Shown here: positions 31,848-41,168 of the stretch, in pieces | Numbering within the stretch: position 1 is the stretch's first letter | How the letters are laid out: each line of letters starts with the position of its first letter | Assembly: GCA_944389065.1 (NCBI GenBank) | Contig: CALXKZ010000073.1 | Location: forward strand, 1-46,856 | Length of the DNA stretch: 46,856 nt | Direction of reading: 5' to 3' | Source of the DNA: an uncultured Spirochaetaceae bacterium | GTDB taxonomy: Bacteria > Spirochaetota > Spirochaetia > Sphaerochaetales > Sphaerochaetaceae | The notes under the pieces: generated by a model | What the model was told of the DNA's origin: nothing | Databases searched by the model: none | The model's input: only the letters and a program-made list of their open reading frames with translations | Translations under genes and position numbers: made by a program

Positions 31848-34800
31848 CACTTTCCCCTCTGTATCAGCTGCTCACCGATTATACTGCATATCTTCCAGTT
31901 TGACGGCGAGAATGATGACGGAGTGATCACAGTCTCAAAGGCATCCTCGAGTTCATAGGAATCATCTATGACAAGCACAAGGGCATTCCATTCTTCCTTA
32001 TGCCTTGAATACATCACCGCCCCTGCATTGTTCAGCAACGCTTCCTTCCTCAGCTCGTCACGTACAGCATTCGGGGAAGCAAGGATCACCGATATCGAAT
32101 AGTCGAATACAGAGAACATCTTATCCTTTCCGTCTGCCTGCTGCTTCTCCCAGCTTGCATGTATGATGCGTGAAAGATAATCAAGCATATCGCCATCTGC
32201 GGCAGCAATGAAACGCATGAACGGCCCTTTGCTTCCAATCCTGTCAGAGATATCCTTAAGAATGCCATCAAGGACAGGAAGCTCTTCATCTTCTTCCTCA
32301 TCCTCTTCATCCTTGACAATCACATCCTCAGTGCTGCCTGACATGACAAAGACGCTCTGTCCATCATCTGTCTCTACCTTGCGGACAATTCCTTTATCAA
32401 TAAGAGTATCTGTTGTGACCTCTTGATCTGAATGCATCTTTGCATCCACATCCGTATCGGCATCAGCTGCATATTCATCATCGGAATCAGGGATTCCAGC
32501 CTCAGCTTCCATCTCCGATCCAGAAATGCTTTCAGAGCAGGGTGAATCAGAAGATAAAGATACGGCAGCAACGGAAGGAATTGGTTCCACGTCCGGCTCA
32601 GGAATCTCATTCTCAACGTCTTCAACCTCTGGGCAAGTGCCGGGAATCCCATTTTCTTCCCTTATAGCACACCATTCCCCGGAAGCCTCTTGATCAGAAT
32701 CGGGATCAGGCTCCGGCACCTCCATGCTGGCATCGATTCCTGAGTCATTCTCAGTGCCATCCACGCCATAATCAGGTGAGGATAATTGCTCTTCACAGGA
32801 ATGATGGAATACTTCCTTCTCTTCAAAGGAATCCGGAAGGACCATCATAAGAGGATCGGATACATCAACAGAGGGGAAAGCAATCTCATCCTCAGTTATC
32901 CTTTCATCTCTAAGAGGATCATCAGCCTCATCATCCTCACTTGCCATCTCTATGCTGCTCTCAGCCACATTCTCCGAATCAGTATCAGCAAAGGCTGCGG
33001 CCTCTGCTTCCTCCTTCATATAGAGATGCTCTTCCTCCTCTGCATCGATCTCGGATTCAGTCTCACTCAGAAGCTCATCAAGGAAAGAAAGCTGGTCTGG
33101 ATCCTCCACGGTCTGATTGTCATACTCATCAATCTCCTCCGCCTCATCATAGAACTCCTCATTCTCCCGTTCTTCATCCTCACTATCATCAGAAGCGGCT
33201 TCCAGATCATCATCATAAAGATAGTCATCATCATCGAGTTCCTTTTCGTACTCGTCAGCCTCTCTTTCCTGCTCCTGATCTTTTTCTATGATATCCTCAG
33301 TAAGCTCATACTTATCCTGAAGAGCTCTGATCTCATCCGCCCGCATCACAGGCTCAAACTCTCCGGGATCCTCCTCCAGCTCTTTCTCCTTCTCCTCCAG
33401 AGTCCTGGCCTTCTCATCATCATCCAGGGTATCATATTCATATTCATCGGACACGTTATCATCTACTGGATCATCGCCCTCTGAAGAGAAGTCGAGGAAA
33501 TCCTCATCCGCAGCATCGAAAAGCGCAGACTCCTCATCTGCAGTCCCCAGATCAAGGGTTCCGAAGATATCATGGAGAAGATTTCTTCTCGATTCCTTAT
33601 CGCGTACAGCCCTGAAAAGGTTATATGCAGATATCATGAAGATATCATCACCAAGCTTTCTGAGCTCTGCAAAGCCATCCGGATCGACAAAAAGAAGCCT
33701 GTGGCCAAGCTGCGGCTTAGCCTCCATATCCTCTATGCGCCTTCTCATCCTTGATGCATAGAATTCAGGAGACATGAATGCATTGACCTCTTCAAGCGAT
33801 GAGATCACATGGATATCGATCTTATTGCCATCAAATGAATATACATCAGGCACTTCCGTATTCGTGAAAATGAGAGAACAGGCATTGTATGCGGCTTCAG
33901 TATCCGTAAGATAAAGAGAAGCATTCTCGGCAAGTATTCTCTCACCATATGAGAGTATGTGCCCCGCAGTAAATGAATAATACATGCTGCCGAACCGGAG
34001 GAATGGAAAGACCGTTGATGGCCATACGCCTTTCTTAAGATACTCCATTATGTCCAGCGTGCCAGGATAGACAGAGAGCGTCTCGTAGGCCTTTGCAGGA
34101 AGGTCAGCCACGAACTCAGGACGGAACAGGTCGAAATCATCACGCTGTCCGGCAAGCCTTGACACCCTTCCTTCCCAGCCTTCCTCGTGGACAATCATAT
34201 CCCTCAGCTCATCCTCGCTCATGGAGGAATAACGCTCTTCGCTTCTCTTCTGAGCCATCAGGAGCATCATCTCAGCTTTATATACCGAGATATCATCGGT
34301 CAGTTTATCAATACCGCTTATTCCCTGCAGGGATACTTTATACAGCTCATTGCATAATCTTTCTGGCTCAACGTCGAAAAGCTCACGGCATCTGGCTGAG
34401 TCGGAAGCAATTGATCCATACCAGATATACATCGACCGCTGGAGATTATCCTCAGACTCGGAAGGAGGAAAGAGCTGGGCGGATATAGTGCTTCGGTAAC
34501 TCTCTCCTTCATTCTCAGCGATCTTTCCGCTTTTTATCTGGAAAACGGTATAAGCATCGATATACCTGAGAATCCTCCTGACCATATCCTCAGTCAAAGA
34601 GACCAGGCGGTTCCAGTCCTTCTGCTTTATCGCCCTATTCGATGATATGCCATTTCTGACATCAAAGAGAGTCGACTGGACAACAGACTGCAGGAGAACA
34701 GGAAGAAGATGGGCAAGAAGCTGTGCTTCGGGATCCTTTGCCCTGCTCCTGCTTATTCTTCTCTCCTCCCATGCCGCCATCTTGAGAACTTCAAGCGGAT

Positions 34801-34930
34801 GATAAAGTCCAATGCATTTCGCGATGTTGCCCAGATCCAGGAAAATGTAGTTCCGGGCCTCTTCCATATTCTTACCGGCCTTCTCTTTCGTCATTGACAA
34901 AAGGGATGAAAGATCTGCAAATAAAGCCAC
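31847..34930 (-). CDS. Very large hyperacidic protein of unknown function
   Basis: This 1027-residue protein starts at a GTG (34930) 5 nt after AGGAGAG; TATAAT lies about 20 nt further upstream. Residues 1 to about 475 are mixed and mostly helical, without signal peptide or membrane segment. About 480-870 is extremely rich in Glu and Asp with Ser/Tyr (DDDEKARTLEEKEKELEEDP, KELDDDDYLYDDDLEAASDD) and is surely disordered. Residues about 885-1027 look folded again (PFMRFIAAADGDMLDYLSRI, VMYSRHKEEWNALVLVIDD). I do not recognise the family. It is the first gene of an operon with suhB and HAD-RidA. Confidence 0.8.
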   Translation of the reverse strand: MALFADLSSLLSMTKEKAGKNMEEARNYIFLDLGNIAKCIGLYHPLEVLKMAAWEERRISRSRAKDPEAQLLAHLLPVLLQSVVQSTLFDVRNGISSNRAIKQKDWNRLVSLTEDMVRRILRYIDAYTVFQIKSGKIAENEGESYRSTISAQLFPPSESEDNLQRSMYIWYGSIASDSARCRELFDVEPERLCNELYKVSLQGISGIDKLTDDISVYKAEMMLLMAQKRSEERYSSMSEDELRDMIVHEEGWEGRVSRLAGQRDDFDLFRPEFVADLPAKAYETLSVYPGTLDIMEYLKKGVWPSTVFPFLRFGSMYYSFTAGHILSYGERILAENASLYLTDTEAAYNACSLIFTNTEVPDVYSFDGNKIDIHVISSLEEVNAFMSPEFYASRMRRRIEDMEAKPQLGHRLLFVDPDGFAELRKLGDDIFMISAYNLFRAVRDKESRRNLLHDIFGTLDLGTADEESALFDAADEDFLDFSSEGDDPVDDNVSDEYEYDTLDDDEKARTLEEKEKELEEDPGEFEPVMRADEIRALQDKYELTEDIIEKDQEQEREADEYEKELDDDDYLYDDDLEAASDDSEDEERENEEFYDEAEEIDEYDNQTVEDPDQLSFLDELLSETESEIDAEEEEHLYMKEEAEAAAFADTDSENVAESSIEMASEDDEADDPLRDERITEDEIAFPSVDVSDPLMMVLPDSFEEKEVFHHSCEEQLSSPDYGVDGTENDSGIDASMEVPEPDPDSDQEASGEWCAIREENGIPGTCPEVEDVENEIPEPDVEPIPSVAAVSLSSDSPCSESISGSEMEAEAGIPDSDDEYAADADTDVDAKMHSDQEVTTDTLIDKGIVRKVETDDGQSVFVMSGSTEDVIVKDEEDEEEDEELPVLDGILKDISDRIGSKGPFMRFIAAADGDMLDYLSRIIHASWEKQQADGKDKMFSVFDYSISVILASPNAVRDELRKEALLNNAGAVMYSRHKEEWNALVLVIDDSYELEDAFETVITPSSFSPSNWKICSIIGEQLIQRGK

Positions 34931-34983
34931 TGCTCTCTCCTACCAACAAGGATTATATATTATAGCCAGAGACACAGAAAGCC

Positions 34984-35430
34984 CTATAGAGCCTTAAGTG
35001 CCGCAGATACAAGCTTATAGGCATTCTTCACAGCTTTCATCACCGAAATCTGATTGTCCCTGACTGCCGGATCTGAAAGCGAAGACAGTGATCTGAGAGC
35101 TGCCGACACAGATGAATGCGCGCTTTTTAGCGATGGGATCTCCGGATGATCATATGAGCATGCCCCCAGAAGCCGCTCTGCTTTGACTGCATGCTTCCGT
35201 ATCCATTTGATTTTGCTGAGTCGTTCCACATTCTTTTCCGATGCAGCAAGATAAGAAAGCATCGCATCCGCCTTGATCAGATGCTTCCTGGCAGGCCGCA
35301 GCGTACTGCCGAAACAGCCAGTAAGCAGAGCTGCGATGAAAAGAACAGCAATGACAACAAGCCAGCCATGCACGTACTCTCTGATATAATCCCAGATGGA
35401 AACAAGCCAGAGTATGATGCTATTATCCAT
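34984..35430 (-). CDS. Small membrane protein or lipoprotein
   Basis: This codes for 148 residues from the ATG at 35430 (GAGGG upstream); an ATG 12 nt earlier is also open. One hydrophobic segment (GWLVVIAVLFIAALL, about 22-36) ends in LLTGC, a lipobox-like LTGC at residue 39, but the preceding 22 residues are long for a lipoprotein signal. The rest is basic and helical (RPARKHLIKADAMLSYLAAS and KNAYKLVSAALKAL). It overlaps the end of mscS by 8 nt and is probably the last gene of the prs operon. The function is unknown. Confidence 0.6.
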   Translation of the reverse strand: MDNSIILWLVSIWDYIREYVHGWLVVIAVLFIAALLTGCFGSTLRPARKHLIKADAMLSYLAASEKNVERLSKIKWIRKHAVKAERLLGACSYDHPEIPSLKSAHSSVSAALRSLSSLSDPAVRDNQISVMKAVKNAYKLVSAALKAL

Positions 35431-36280
35431 TGCTGCCCTCACTGCTCTTTGCTGCTCTCCGCCTCATGGTCCTTGGTTTTCTCTCGCTTATGACAAGCTG
35501 TTCGAATGGAATATCTATACCAGCTTTCCTATATGCATCATAAACAGCCTTCTGCACTGAAAAATACGTATTCCAGTACTCCGTGGAGCTGGTCCAGCAC
35601 CATACGCTTATATCCAGGGAGGAAGCAGATGCTGAATAGAACTCCACCCGCGGCTTCGGATCTTTAAGGACGTATGGACTCAGGGCCACAGCTTTCTTCG
35701 TAACGCAAATCGCTTCATCAAGATCAGAGGAATAGTCAATAGTGAAAATGAAATCAACACGCCTAAGAGGATTCGTATTGTAATTCACTATTCGCGACGT
35801 GAACACCATTTTGTTCGGAAGCACCAGGCGGCGGTTATCGACAGTGGTAAGAACGGTATTCATCAGCCTTAGCTCCTCGATAGTGCCCTCATCGCTTCCT
35901 ATCTGGACATAATCGCCGACTTTGAAAGGCCGCGTTCCGATCATGATAAGGCCATTGGCCACATTCGCAATGCTGTCCTGTATTGCAAGACCTATAGCGA
36001 CACCTGCTGCAGAAAGCACTGCGATCATCGATGTAAGCGGGATCCCTGCCTGCTTCATGGCATACAGAAGAAGCGCTATACCGAGAAGGACACGGAGTGA
36101 TGTGAGCATGAACCTGATAAGAGCATTGTCGACAGCAGAAAGCAGCAGAAACCGCTTCGCTATTCTCAGGACAAGCTTTATTGCAATGACACCGAATATG
36201 ATTGTTGCAAGAAGAAGAGCCATGGTCTCCGGAGAAGAGGCCGCTTCGACAACATACTCGATGTCCTCAAGCTCAGTCAC
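35423..36280 (-). CDS. mscS: MscS-family small-conductance mechanosensitive channel
   Basis: This 285-residue protein has three N-terminal membrane helices, the third being the pore helix with the Gly/Ala pattern VLSAAGVAIGLAIQDSIANVANG. The beta domain IMIGTRPFKVGDYVQIG, VLPNKMVFTSRIVNY and a C-terminal alpha/beta domain follow. It releases solutes under hypo-osmotic stress. The start is GTG at 36280, overlapping the aminotransferase stop by 8 nt, so it is translationally coupled. Confidence 0.92.
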   Translation of the reverse strand: MTELEDIEYVVEAASSPETMALLLATIIFGVIAIKLVLRIAKRFLLLSAVDNALIRFMLTSLRVLLGIALLLYAMKQAGIPLTSMIAVLSAAGVAIGLAIQDSIANVANGLIMIGTRPFKVGDYVQIGSDEGTIEELRLMNTVLTTVDNRRLVLPNKMVFTSRIVNYNTNPLRRVDFIFTIDYSSDLDEAICVTKKAVALSPYVLKDPKPRVEFYSASASSLDISVWCWTSSTEYWNTYFSVQKAVYDAYRKAGIDIPFEQLVISERKPRTMRRRAAKSSEGSNG

Positions 36281-37481
36281 GGATTCCCATCACCTCGGAT
36301 CTGTATACCTTAAGCCCCTCCTCAAGGCATTTTGCAGCCATCACCAGCTCATCCTCGTTCAGCACATATGCAAACCTTGCCTGCCTCTTCCCAAGCCCTT
36401 TTGTGACATAGAAATCCTCTGCAGGAGCAAACATCACTGTATTTCCCTGGTATGAGAAATCGCGCAGCATGAACAGTGCGAATTTCTCCGCGTCATCCAC
36501 CGGAAGATCCGCTACGAAATAGAAAGCACCCTTCGGCAGACTGCACCTTACGCCGGGAATGCGCTGCATATGCTTTATAAGGACATTCCGGCGCCTCTCA
36601 TACTCAGAGCGGACATTCTCGACATATTCATCTGGAGCTGTGAGTGCCGCAGCAGCTGCTACCTGTTCAACAGCAGGGGGACAGAGCCTTGCCTGCGCAA
36701 GCTTGAGGGCCGACTCAATCACTTCATGGTTCAGGGATACGATCGCTCCGACTCTGGCACCGCACATTGAGAAGCGCTTTGAGAATGAATCAATGCATAT
36801 AACCCTATCCTGATACTCAGGGAAGGAAAGAACTGATGTGAACGCCTTGCCATCATAGCAGAACTCTCTGTAGACTTCATCGACGACGAGGAAGATATCA
36901 TGCTTCCGGCATAGCTCAAGAAGATTCCTCAGCTCCTCAGGAGAATAGACATGCCCTGTAGGATTATTCGGAGAACAGAGAAGTATGCCCATTGTCTTCT
37001 TGTTTATCTTCTTCTCGAACTCAGCAATCGATGGCAGCACGAAATTATCATCGGAGGAAGAAGTGACAGGACGGAGCGTTACCATCGCTATATTTGCGAA
37101 TGTCGCGACATTTGTATAGTACGGCTCCGGGATTATGAACTCATCATATGGATCGCAAAGCGTCATCAGCACGAACTGCAGTGCCTCGGATCCTCCTGTT
37201 GTTATCAGGATGTCATCAGCAGATACCTGGATGCCATAACGCTTGTAATATGAAACAAGCGCATTTCTCAGAAAGAGCTCACCTTCTGAAATACCATATG
37301 CGATTATATCCTCATCATACCCCTGTATAGCCTTTATAGCTTCTGTGGGGGTTTTGATATCAGGCTGTCCGATATTAAGATGGATCACATGTATTCCCTT
37401 ATTCACTGCATCGCGCGAATAAGGAACAAGCCTTCTTATCGGGGAACACTGGAACCCCGATATCCTGTTTGACATCTGCAT
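36273..37481 (-). CDS. PLP-dependent class I/II aminotransferase
   Basis: This 402-residue fold-type I enzyme has HLNIGQPDIKTP, TTGGSEALQFVLM (phosphate-binding region), LLCSPNNPTGHVYS, DEVYREFCYDG, and the PLP Lys in DSFSKRFSMCGARVG. The substrate-carboxylate Arg is in RQARFAYV near the C-terminus. It is closest in style to AspC/aromatic-type aminotransferases; the amino-acid specificity cannot be read. GAGGAGAG precedes the ATG. It is 11 nt after prs and overlaps mscS, so it shares one transcript with them. Confidence 0.88.
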   Translation of the reverse strand: MQMSNRISGFQCSPIRRLVPYSRDAVNKGIHVIHLNIGQPDIKTPTEAIKAIQGYDEDIIAYGISEGELFLRNALVSYYKRYGIQVSADDILITTGGSEALQFVLMTLCDPYDEFIIPEPYYTNVATFANIAMVTLRPVTSSSDDNFVLPSIAEFEKKINKKTMGILLCSPNNPTGHVYSPEELRNLLELCRKHDIFLVVDEVYREFCYDGKAFTSVLSFPEYQDRVICIDSFSKRFSMCGARVGAIVSLNHEVIESALKLAQARLCPPAVEQVAAAAALTAPDEYVENVRSEYERRRNVLIKHMQRIPGVRCSLPKGAFYFVADLPVDDAEKFALFMLRDFSYQGNTVMFAPAEDFYVTKGLGKRQARFAYVLNEDELVMAAKCLEEGLKVYRSEVMGIRD

Positions 37482-37491
37482 GATTCTCTCC

Positions 37492-38778
37492 TCAGTCCGT
37501 CATTGCCGCGCTCTCGGAAATCAGCGGAGCATCAGGATTCGCCTGTGATGTATCTATGAGCTTCTGTATGAACTTCCTGTTATCAAGAAGCGGAGATATC
37601 GGGCGGCCATGATGAAGACGGGATATGACACGGGCAAAAAGCTCCGTGACATCGGCCTGGACAAACCACTCTTTCTCCAGCAGTCCCTTTCCCTGATAAA
37701 CAGCATTCGTTCCGATGATCCGCCAGAAAACACCCTCTTTGTATGCGGCATCGAAGTTCTCGATCGCATTGCCATTGAAGAACGGGAGGGATACCATGCA
37801 GATGATCTTCTTCGCGCCCCTGTTCATCAGCTCGCGCATAGCGATGATCATCGTACCGCCTGTCGCAATCATATCATCGGCCATAAGCACGGTCTTGCCT
37901 TTCACATCGCCGAGGAGATTTATCGATTTGATATTGGAATTCTTCGCATCCTTCGATACGACAGAGTAGTCACGCTCCTTATAGAGCATTGCAAGTGGTC
38001 TATGCAGTCCCTGGGCATAGAACTTATTTCTTGAGACAGCGCCTGTATCGGGAGATACGACGACAAGATCCGGATCTGAGAAATCTATAAGCTTTCTGAG
38101 AGCGATCAATGTCTGATATGATCCATGGAGATTCTCCAGATGGCATGTCGTGAATGCATTCTCAATCTCTCTTGAATGGATATCAAGCGTAATGATGCGT
38201 TCAACTCCAAGTGATTCGCAGAAATGGGCGAACATCGAAGCAGTAAGCGCTTCACGTCCTGCCTTCTTATGCTGTCTTGCGTATGGATAGGTCGGCAGAA
38301 CAAGCGTAACGGAGAGAGCCCCCGCGAGCTTGACAGCATTGATTGTAGTGAAAAGGAACATCAGATGGTCATTCACAGACATCGGCTGCGGTTCATCAAG
38401 CCCTGCTACCTTTATCGGCGCGCTGTTGGATACATCGTGGATGATATACACATTCAGCCCCCGGACAGGATCGATTATCTCTGCTTTCTCCTCACCATTG
38501 GCAAATCTGGTATACTTCACATTGATTGTAAGATCCGGACAATGGAATGCGGAAGGAAGCTTTCCTGCCGGTATCTTGCGGCTATCAAGATCGTCCACAA
38601 GCGTAACGAACTTCAGGAGTTCCTCCGGTGTCATATCGTGACGCTTTGTCAACGCCTCGGAGATCTTCTCATAACGGTCTATATAAAGACGCCTCAGATG
38701 CTTTACTACCTTTCCGGTAAAATACTCAGATCCCGGGCCTGCAATGACACCGAGCTTATGGGGTTTGATGATGCTCAT
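37492..38778 (-). CDS. prs: Ribose-phosphate pyrophosphokinase, long form
   Basis: This 428-residue PRPP synthetase has two phosphoribosyltransferase-like domains: PTYPYARQHKKAGREALTAS (catalytic loop), ITLDIHSREIENAF, VVVSPDTGAVSR and the PRPP loop VLMADDMIATGGTMIIA. It is about 110 residues longer than the E. coli enzyme, with extra sequence at the N-terminus (about 25-75) and the C-terminus; I have seen such long forms in spirochaetes. It makes PRPP from ribose 5-phosphate and ATP for nucleotides, His, Trp and NAD. It is the first gene of a four-gene operon. Confidence 0.9.
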   Translation of the reverse strand: MSIIKPHKLGVIAGPGSEYFTGKVVKHLRRLYIDRYEKISEALTKRHDMTPEELLKFVTLVDDLDSRKIPAGKLPSAFHCPDLTINVKYTRFANGEEKAEIIDPVRGLNVYIIHDVSNSAPIKVAGLDEPQPMSVNDHLMFLFTTINAVKLAGALSVTLVLPTYPYARQHKKAGREALTASMFAHFCESLGVERIITLDIHSREIENAFTTCHLENLHGSYQTLIALRKLIDFSDPDLVVVSPDTGAVSRNKFYAQGLHRPLAMLYKERDYSVVSKDAKNSNIKSINLLGDVKGKTVLMADDMIATGGTMIIAMRELMNRGAKKIICMVSLPFFNGNAIENFDAAYKEGVFWRIIGTNAVYQGKGLLEKEWFVQADVTELFARVISRLHHGRPISPLLDNRKFIQKLIDTSQANPDAPLISESAAMTD

Positions 38779-38887
38779 GGCTAAACTCTATTGCATAAGA
38801 TGTAATTGTGCAAGACGATTAACAGAGGATTAATATGTCTATGGGCCTCTATAAATCAGAATAATCCATTATTATACAACGAATTGA

Positions 38888-38916
38888 ATTGCCCGGGATT
38901 ATCACCGGGCAATTTT
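38888..38916. terminator. Terminator hairpin after the RlmK-like gene
   Basis: The stem ATTGCCCGG/CCGGGCAAT (38888-38896, 38905-38913) lies 8 nt beyond the stop of the minus-strand gene ending at 38924. A short T-run follows on the plus strand; on the minus strand the following bases are only AT-rich. Confidence 0.65.
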
Positions 38917-38923
38917 CTGGGCA

Positions 38924-40582
38924 TCAGTTCAGGCTATCATCGTCATCATACTTCTGGACTTCGGTATTCTTGAGCCAGAATGCATCCGCGGTATCGCGCT
39001 TCTTTGTTGACATGAATGTATCATATCCATATGGCTTTGGAGCATTGCGCTTTCTCCTCCCCCCTTCTTCAGGGCTATAAGAACGGCGGTTTTCATCATC
39101 ACGTCTGTAAGGACGGCGCTCATCATCTCTATGGAAGCCTGTACGGTACACGCGCCCTGTATCATTGTCCCAGTCACGTCTGTCTCTGCTTCCGGCGCCA
39201 CGCTCATCACGCCTGTAAGGCCTGTCATACTCATCTCTGCGTCCGGGGAAATCCCTGCGCTGCTGATAACTGCCACGGTCTTGGTAATCTCTATCACGCC
39301 TTTCCCTGAAACCACGGTCCCTATCGTCATAGCGCCGTGAGATCTGTCTATCATCACGATAGCGTTCACGCCCCTCTGAGCGATATCCACCATCATCATA
39401 GCGATCCCTGGAACGGTAGCCTCCATTGTCACTGAAACGATCACGGTCGTTCCGCCTGTCCTGGCGATAAGGACGATCCGCCCTGAAAGAAGGCCTGTCA
39501 TCTCCCCTTCTTCCATCTCTCTTCCATCCGTCCCGGTTCTTCTCCATTCTTCTTTCTCTTCCTGGCGCACCACTCTTCTGGCCACGCCCTTCTCTTCTCT
39601 TTTCTTCCATATTCCTGCTCATACCATTCACTTCCTGCATATCCGCAGTCTTCTTAAGCATCCATATCCTCAGACCGCTTCTCTTTGCCGAGAAACCAAC
39701 CGGCCTGACTTCCTCTGTTATCTCCTGGACCTTCCACCAGGGCTTCAGGATCCTGCGTGCCAGACCGAACCCTGAGAGATTCTCAGAGAAAAGGCACACA
39801 CCACCGGGTGCAAGGACCCTGCTTATCATATATAGATATCCCAGATAGTCTTTCTTCACATCGAAATCATCTGCTTTATGGGAGTTTGAGAAAGCAGGAG
39901 GATCGAATATGACAATATCATAGACCTCACCATCCTCTGCAGCTTTCTTCAGGTACTTACCAGCATCCGATGTGACAACCTTATACTTATCCTGATCTAT
40001 AAAACCATTGTTATCCAGATTACGGCGGCTCCATGCGCTGTACACGTTTGACAGATCAACGCTTACAGTCTTCTCCGCACCGCCTGCTGCTGCATAGACA
40101 GAGAAAGAAGAAGTATAGGCAAATAGATTCAGGACCCTCATTCCTTTTGACATTGACCTGATTGCTTCCCTTGACAGAGCCTGATCAAGGAAAAGACCTG
40201 TATCCGTGTATTTCTTAAGCTCGCATTCAAAGGAAAGGCCATTCTCACGTACATCGACAACCAGAGAGCCATCAGAGATGCCATGCTGCTCCCTTCCTTC
40301 CCTTTTCCTGCGTTCTACATAGATGATCCTGCTTTTCTCTACATAGAGGAAACGCGTGATCAGATCCAGCATCACCGTTAGCTCATCCTCTGCCATGCCG
40401 CCATCAGAGTAATCAACGACACGGGCATAGCCAGAATAAAGGTCAATCGTAACAGGAAATGCACCAAGATTGCGATCATAGACGCGGACTGCGGATGAAT
40501 CGGTTGAGTTCATCCATCTGTGGCCCTCAAGGGCATTCCTCTTAAGGATTTTTGCAAAATCTTTCTTCTCGAATTCCTGCAT
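38924..40582 (-). CDS. RlmK/RlmI-like rRNA methyltransferase with a 200-residue Arg/Asp/Tyr/Gly tail
   Basis: Residues 1-312 of this 552-residue protein resemble the C-terminal half of E. coli RlmL (RlmK, 23S m7G2069) and RlmI: KRNALEGHRWMNS, RIIYVERRKREG, YTDTGLFLDQALSREAIR, VLNLFAYTSSFSVYAAAGGA, VIFDPPAFSNS and FSENLSGFGLARRIL. Residues about 322-520 are low-complexity, built from Arg, Asp, Tyr, Gly, Glu and Ser (RDRYDDGGYRSEGRERYRDD, RGFRERRDRDYQDRG). A short mixed end follows (PYGYDTFMSTKKRD). The tail should be disordered and RNA-binding, like RGG/RDR domains of eukaryotic RNA-binding proteins. It is transcribed alone. Confidence 0.85.
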   Translation of the reverse strand: MQEFEKKDFAKILKRNALEGHRWMNSTDSSAVRVYDRNLGAFPVTIDLYSGYARVVDYSDGGMAEDELTVMLDLITRFLYVEKSRIIYVERRKREGREQHGISDGSLVVDVRENGLSFECELKKYTDTGLFLDQALSREAIRSMSKGMRVLNLFAYTSSFSVYAAAGGAEKTVSVDLSNVYSAWSRRNLDNNGFIDQDKYKVVTSDAGKYLKKAAEDGEVYDIVIFDPPAFSNSHKADDFDVKKDYLGYLYMISRVLAPGGVCLFSENLSGFGLARRILKPWWKVQEITEEVRPVGFSAKRSGLRIWMLKKTADMQEVNGMSRNMEEKRREGRGQKSGAPGRERRMEKNRDGWKRDGRRGDDRPSFRADRPYRQDRRNDRDRFSDNGGYRSRDRYDDGGYRSEGRERYRDDRQISRRYDDRDRGFRERRDRDYQDRGSYQQRRDFPGRRDEYDRPYRRDERGAGSRDRRDWDNDTGRVYRTGFHRDDERRPYRRDDENRRSYSPEEGGRRKRNAPKPYGYDTFMSTKKRDTADAFWLKNTEVQKYDDDDSLN

Positions 40583-40664
40583 TGCCCCGTTATGTTATCG
40601 TAGGGCCGGAAAAAAGAACAGAGGGTTGGCGAAAAATCCAGGCAATTGCGGATTTTGGATTTCT

Positions 40665-40694
40665 CTGTCAAAGAACCTGCAGTTCAGATACAAT
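40665..40694 (+). promoter_or_regulatory. Promoter of the hypothetical-manB-galE cluster
   Basis: CTGTCA (40665-40670) and TACAAT (40689-40694) are 18 nt apart. The -10 box ends 6 nt before the ATG at 40701, and there is no Shine-Dalgarno site, so the mRNA is probably leaderless. Confidence 0.55.
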
Positions 40695-40700
40695 CACTAT

Positions 40701-41168
40701 ATGGACAATAATGAAGCTATCGCTTTCATCAAGGAGCGGGAAGAAAAGCTTGGAAGCAGGATCCTCTATAGGACGTACAGCACATGGTATGGCCGGATCG
40801 GGAAGGAAAAACGGGAATACGGAGTTTTCCTATACTCCGATGGAAAGGTCTTCATCTATGAGGATTTCGAACGGACTCCCCAGATACTTGGCATACCGAT
40901 AAAGACAAGGAATAAGGAAAAATATGAGAAGCTTGAGGTTTCATTTCCTGCAGCTGCCATCAATGAGATAACAAGAGTGACAAAAAGATCGGCAGAGATT
41001 TCACTGTACAATGGCAAGGATCTTTCCAGCCCTGCAACACTCTTTGACAAAGCCCTTAGAGCCATCGTAACAAAGGTTGTTCTTGACAATGGAGATGTCC
41101 TTTTCTTCGAGCTGATGGATCCAAAGCAGTTCGAAAAGCAGGCCTGGGAATACAAGGAGAATTCATGA
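40701..41168 (+). CDS. Hypothetical cytosolic protein upstream of manB
   Basis: This 155-residue protein begins MDNNEAIAFIKEREEKLGSR. I chose the ATG at 40701 because a -10 box lies 6 nt before it; the frame is open from 40626. It is mixed alpha/beta with repeated short strands (REYGVFLYSDGKVFIYEDFE, TRVTKRSAEISLYNGKD, KVVLDNGDVLFFEL), with no signal peptide or membrane segment. I do not recognise the family. Its end overlaps the next gene as ATGA, which suggests a linked role or simply co-transcription. Confidence 0.65.
   Translation: MDNNEAIAFIKEREEKLGSRILYRTYSTWYGRIGKEKREYGVFLYSDGKVFIYEDFERTPQILGIPIKTRNKEKYEKLEVSFPAAAINEITRVTKRSAEISLYNGKDLSSPATLFDKALRAIVTKVVLDNGDVLFFELMDPKQFEKQAWEYKENS

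Noticed and set aside
32786..33484. A 232-codon plus-strand frame opposite the acidic protein
   Set aside because: Ile/Leu-rich reading is what GAN codons give in antisense; the minus-strand protein has a good start site and operon coupling.
38929..39585. A 218-codon frame overlapping the Arg/Asp-rich tail in another frame
   Set aside because: It arises from the low-complexity CGN/GAY codons of the tail; it is Met/Thr/Val-rich nonsense with no start signals.
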